Shown piece after piece: positions 46,256 to 50,000 of a stretch of 50,000 nt of DNA. The position numbers and the translations under genes are program-made. Source of the stretch: Neocallimastix lanati (nom. inval.) (taxonomy: Eukaryota; Neocallimastigomycota; Neocallimastigomycetes; Neocallimastigales; Neocallimastigaceae); contig JACVTC010000170.1 in assembly GCA_016946835.1 (NCBI GenBank), forward strand, positions 105,001-155,000. The letters run 5' to 3'. The notes under the pieces were generated by a model, which was not told the DNA's origin, searched no databases, and was given only the letters and a program-made list of their open reading frames with translations. Each line of letters opens with the position of its first letter. Positions within the stretch are counted from its first letter, which is position 1.

Positions 46256-46617
46256 TTCTAATTTTTTAAATTTTTTTTTTCCTTTTTTAAATTTTATGAT
46301 GTAGAATTTTTTTTTAATTTTTTTTTTTTTTTAAATTATGCTAATTCTATAGTATTTTGTTTTTATATTAGTTTAGAACAATTAAAATTTAATGTTTTTT
46401 AATATTTAAAATGAAAGTTAAAAAAGTTTTTCTATCAAATGCAAATACCCCAATGTTAAATGAAATATTCAAACTTTAATTAATATAAAATAAATTTTAT
46501 GTTCAAATATTCATAAAAAAATGAAATGATTTTATGTTTTTATTAAGTGACTGACTAAATATTAATTATACTTAAAATTTTTATTATTTCTTATTTTATT
46601 AATTACAACATAAATCA
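46256..46617. other. Intergenic, no gene seen
   Basis: A/T-rich with T-runs. No frame or motif of interest. Confidence 0.4.
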
Positions 46618-46956
46618 ATGTTTTATTATATTTATTATTTTATATTTGTTGTCACAGATATGGATAATGTTGAATCAAGTTCAGATTCTGATAGTTCTAA
46701 TGAAATTTATAATATTAATTCTAATAATAATCAAAATAATATTGTTCATAATAGTAGAATTAGCAATAGTGAAAATAAGAATAATAATATTAGTGATAGT
46801 GAAAATAGTAGTATCGTTACCAATAATGTAGTGAATAGTGCAATTGATGAAAATCATGTTAATTTAAGTAATTTTCTGAATAATGAGTGTGTAATTATAT
46901 ATGTGACGTTTATATGTACTGTTTATATAACTTCCTTCATAGTAGAAGAGATGTAG
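46618..46956 (+). CDS. Ser/Asn/Asp-rich hypothetical fragment, possibly an exon
   Basis: 112 codons are open. The informative part starts at the second Met ('MDNVESSSDSDSSNEIYN', about 46660) and is Ser/Asn/Asp-rich, ending 'NHVNLSNFLNNE'. After that the composition changes and a neighbouring frame becomes better. Just before the second Met, TTTATATTTGTTGTCACAG looks like a 3' splice site (pyrimidine-rich tract then CAG), so this may be an internal or second exon. No domain recognised. It may be the N-terminal part of a gene cut by the LINE that follows. Confidence 0.35.
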   Translation: MFYYIYYFIFVVTDMDNVESSSDSDSSNEIYNINSNNNQNNIVHNSRISNSENKNNNISDSENSSIVTNNVVNSAIDENHVNLSNFLNNECVIIYVTFICTVYITSFIVEEM

Positions 46957-47160
46957 GCATTATTGATTTAAATTATAAAAAGAAATGGGATGCTTTGTTT
47001 AAGAACAAAATTATTTATGGTGATTACTCAAAAACGCCATTCTTGGTGCGATCTTCGGTTCTCTTTACAGATATTATACCTAGGGCTAGTACTCGACAAG
47101 GGTTACTATTCCGAAAGTATAAGCCCAAACTAACCAGAGTTCACTCTTTGATATAATAAA
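46887..47160 (+). pseudogene. Unidentified coding-like fragment before the LINE RT
   Basis: 89 codons include 'VGIIDLNYKKKWDALFKNKIIYGDYSKTPFLVRSSV' in part and 'IPRASTRQGLLFRKYKPKLTRV'. Composition is coding-like, and it overlaps the end of the preceding Ser-rich frame in another register, suggesting a frameshift. It could be the 5' part of the LINE copy or the continuation of the Ser-rich gene. I do not recognise it. Confidence 0.3.
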
Positions 47161-47989
47161 TACAGTACTTTATATGAAGTGTAACAAAGCTCCTGAACCT
47201 GATGGTATTCCTATTGAATTTTATAAAGCTTTCTTCCGTAATCATTATCTAGAAGATAGATTTCCTTCTGCTGGTAAATACCTCGATATTATTTTTAATA
47301 AAATTTGGGAAGGTTCTTTTCCTAATTTATGGAACTCTGCATCTATTGTTTCTATTCCAAAGAAAGGCGATCTTTCCAATTGTAATAATTATAGAGGTAT
47401 CTCTCTTATCAATGTAGGTCTTAAAAATCCTAACAAAAATAGTCACAGAATGAATCTCTAAATATGCTTTTTTGAACATAATTATATTAGACCTGAATAG
47501 TTTGGTTTTCGTAATCATTAGGAATATATCAGTCTCTATATTTCTATTAGAGAAATTTGTCAAAGAAGAAAATTTAAAAGTAAATTCACATATGTAGCTT
47601 TCCTTGATTTTAAAAAAAAAAAGCCTATGATTTTGTTCTAATTTTCAAAATTCTTATAAAATTCCTTCACCTTGGTATATGTGACTAATGTTTTGATTTC
47701 ATTTCTAAGCTCTGTCATACTTTTAAAGCTAAAGCTCGAATTCCTTTTTAAACAAAAATCTTATAATCTGGAGGTGAGCTTCGTTGAATATGAACTTTTT
47801 TCTAAATTTATTTTTATACTTTATTTTGATTATTATTATTTATTTCACATTATTATTTTAAATATTATTATGTTCAAATTGGACAAATAATATTTATTTT
47901 TTAATTAATTGAGTGTTTTTTATAAAAAAAAAATATTCATATAATTAATAAATAAATAAATAAAGTTTAAAATTCATAATAATTGAGAC

Positions 47990-48025
<36 letters not shown>
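47161..48025 (+). mobile_element. LINE remnant: RT N-terminal half, 3'UTR and A-tail
   Basis: 47174-47461 reads 'CNKAPEPDGIPIEFYKAFF', 'LDIIFNKIWEGSFPNLWNSASIVSIPKKGDL' and 'NNYRGISLINVGLK', the classical start of a non-LTR RT (KAPGPDGIP, W..a.i..IPKKGD, NYRGISL). It goes on after a frameshift with 'FGFRNH', stop, 'EYISLYISIREICQRRKFKSKFTYVAFLDFKK'. At 47612-47622 an 11-A run replaces the six A of the KK codons before the Tyr-Asp, breaking the frame exactly at the catalytic motif. Shortly after, the sequence jumps to a 3'UTR (TCTTATAATCTGGAGGTGAG) and an A-tail (47993-48025). Palm and C-terminal parts are missing. Confidence 0.8.
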
Positions 48026-48026
<1 letters not shown>

Positions 48027-48266
48027 GTTAACACTAAAAATACAATTCAGTTAAGACAGGCCAGTAGAGCTAATGCCTCTGAAGGGCAAAATCATAATTT
48101 CTTTCAGATTATCAATTTAAACCCTAATCCGGAATAAGAATTCCCCTTTAAACAGAAATCTTATAATCTGGAAGTGAGGTGAATTTTTAAAAAATATATA
48201 TGTAATTAACAAATGAATAAAATAAATAAAGTTAAAGTTCGTAATAGTTGCAATTATAAAAATAAA

Positions 48267-48308
<42 letters not shown>
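48026..48308 (+). mobile_element. Short LINE 3' end with A-tail (second copy in tandem)
   Basis: The block 48140-48268 repeats the 3'UTR of the preceding copy: CTTTAAACAGAAATCTTATA, ATCTGGAAGTGAG, then AAATAAATAAAGTTAAAGTTC and an A-run to 48308. The corresponding part in the previous copy lies at 47748-47992. The first 100 bases have moderate GC content (GACAGGCCAGTAGAGCTAAT) and no frame. It sits directly on the A-tail of the previous copy, same orientation. Confidence 0.65.
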
Positions 48309-48310
<2 letters not shown>

Positions 48311-49422
48311 ATCTTCAATTCTGTAATACTAGGGGTGATGATAAAAATCTGAACATCGCTCAATGGTAAAATTTCCCTAATATTTAGAACTTGTTCCTGA
48401 GGGGACAATCATGTACTTTATTTACAATAAATGAACATTTTATTCAATATTTTTATAATTTAAAACTATTCACTAACAATTTGATTTTATTTCCATTAGC
48501 TCTTTTTTTTTTATTTTTAAATCTCGACTAAAGGTCTGAGACATTTTGGTCCTGACTCTGAAAAAAAAGTTTTAATTTTTCATTCAAGACTTTGAATCTT
48601 TGGATTGAAAGTAGACTATCGGGATTCTTAAGTAAAAAAAAATATATCAGATTGTAACAAAACTATTTATGGAATTGTTAAAAAACATTATATTAACATA
48701 GAAAACTATTTCATCCGAAGAGCTAAATATAATAATAATACGGATAATTTTAATATGAATTATTTGAAAGCTATTTATATGATTACAAAACATATACCTG
48801 TTAAAAGAATAAATTGGAAAATTACTTCAAAGATTCATATATAAATTATAACAAAACCAAGTATTATTCTGAGCCTACTATTCCTATCTCTGATAGTCTT
48901 CTGTATACTAAGCCTTCTCTAATTATCAATATTTTAACCTCTGTATTAAGTTGAAGTATTAATGGTCAGAACGTTAAAAAAATAACAGACTTTCTCATTG
49001 TAGTTCAATTTTTATTTATATTTCCATTTATCTTCAAGAAGTCGGTAATAGTTCATTCCTGAATTCTTTCTCTAATTCCTATCCATTTCTTAATCATTAT
49101 AGAACAGTACTGAGATGTGCAGACATGAAAATCCTTGGTATACATGGCTTTTATATTGGTATTCACAATTCCTTCAAATTCACTAATAATTAAAAGTATA
49201 GATATATACAATCAGTAAATATAATTTCCTTTTGGGATGTTATATATTCATAAGGAACATAATGATAGTCTGGACTCTAATACAATAGTAAAATATAAAA
49301 AAATTTCGTTACAGCCATTGAAAAAGGTGATAAATTTAAGTAAAAGTTCTTAAATATCTACAGGGTTCAACATTTCATTGCCCTTCTTATATTAAGAAAT
49401 TATCACATTAAAAGCATTTATA

Positions 49423-49457
<35 letters not shown>

Positions 49458-50000
49458 AAATATTTTATTATACTTAGAAGTGATTTATCTAATGTTAAAG
49501 CATTTTTTTTTTATTTTTGTGATCTCTCCAAAAAAAATACTGGGTTCTTTCTGATTATATCATTAGTGTTAAGAGGAAAATATTAAGATGATTAGTTTAG
49601 TTTTAAAAATTTAATTCATTTCATCTGCGAATGTTTCATAAAAAATGTCGTCGGGAAAGTATCAATTTTTAAAAATTAACAAAATTTGGGATAGTGACTT
49701 CCTTGATGAATGGAATTCTGCTTCTACTGTTTCCATTCCTAAGAAAGGGGTATCTTTCTGATTTTAATAGTTACGGTGGTATTTCATTCATCAGTAAGAG
49801 GTTAAAGATTTTGTCAAAAAAAATATCATTAAAATAATTATGGATTATGTTTTTTCTCATGGAATTATTATACAAGAAAAATATGGAGTTTGGTTTTGGA
49901 AATAGAGAAGAATGTATTATTTTATTTGTCTTCATTCGTGAAATCTGCCAAAGGAAAAAATTTAATGATCAATTTACCTTTCTTGTTTTCTCTTGACCTC
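48309..50000 (+). mobile_element. Third LINE copy, degenerate, running off the window
   Basis: After a GC-richer opening (48330-48420, with TCGCTCAATGG resembling an A box), broken coding sequence appears. About 48940-49300 in shifting frames gives 'SINGQNVKKITDF', 'IYLQEVGNS' and 'LRCADMKILGIHGFYIGIHNSF', consistent with an APE endonuclease N-terminus. A 29-30 base A run lies at about 49427-49455. From 49670, 'INKIWDSDFLDEWNSASTVSIPKKG' and later 'IIKIIMDYVFSHGIIIQEKYGVWF' match the RT start seen in the other copies. The 700 bp or so normally between endonuclease and RT is shortened. Truncated by the window end. Confidence 0.65.

Overview
The window looks like nuclear DNA of an anaerobic gut fungus (Neocallimastigomycota; Neocallimastix, Piromyces or Anaeromyces type). 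The grounds are an extremely A+T-rich sequence with long A/T homopolymers, intron-free genes that stand out as islands of higher GC, and above all a secreted CotH-kinase-like protein ending in two cysteine-rich fungal dockerin (CBM10-like) modules, a signature of the fungal cellulosome. The genus is inferred and not proven.

Only four protein genes look intact. Two are paralogues on the minus strand (3395-4081 and 16405-17388). Each carries an acidic N-terminal segment, a short hydrophobic segment followed by a lysine/arginine patch, and a C-terminal pair of DM9 (DUF3421) repeats; the second adds a Gly/Tyr/Gln-rich low-complexity head. Between them, on the plus strand, lies the dockerin-bearing CotH gene (11437-13452). 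The fourth (33117-34961, plus) is a long Asn-rich protein with three internal repeats and two C-terminal C2H2-type zinc fingers, probably a DNA-binding regulator. No operon or pathway linkage between them is visible.

Most of the rest is a retroelement graveyard. The left end (1-2640, minus strand) holds at least four 3' fragments of one LINE family, two as a head-to-tail pair. A complete 1.82-kb LTR element without coding capacity, with a perfect 5-bp target-site duplication, sits at 7469-9288. A degenerate Ty3/gypsy-type fragment (about 20.9-22.9 kb, minus) is followed by three separate Ty1/copia remnants (23.5-27.7 kb, both strands). The right end (41.9-50 kb, plus) carries three or more degenerate LINE copies, one retaining pieces of endonuclease, reverse transcriptase, C-terminal domain, 3'UTR and A-tail.

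The long gaps (27.6-33.1 kb and 35.0-40.9 kb especially) are about 85-90% A+T by eye and contain no recognisable genes. They are full of short tandem and dispersed direct duplications, palindromes and homopolymers. A GC-rich patch at 18.2-18.36 kb has tRNA-like A- and B-box matches and an A-rich tail, and may be a SINE or small RNA. I see no CRISPR array, rRNA or intact tRNA.
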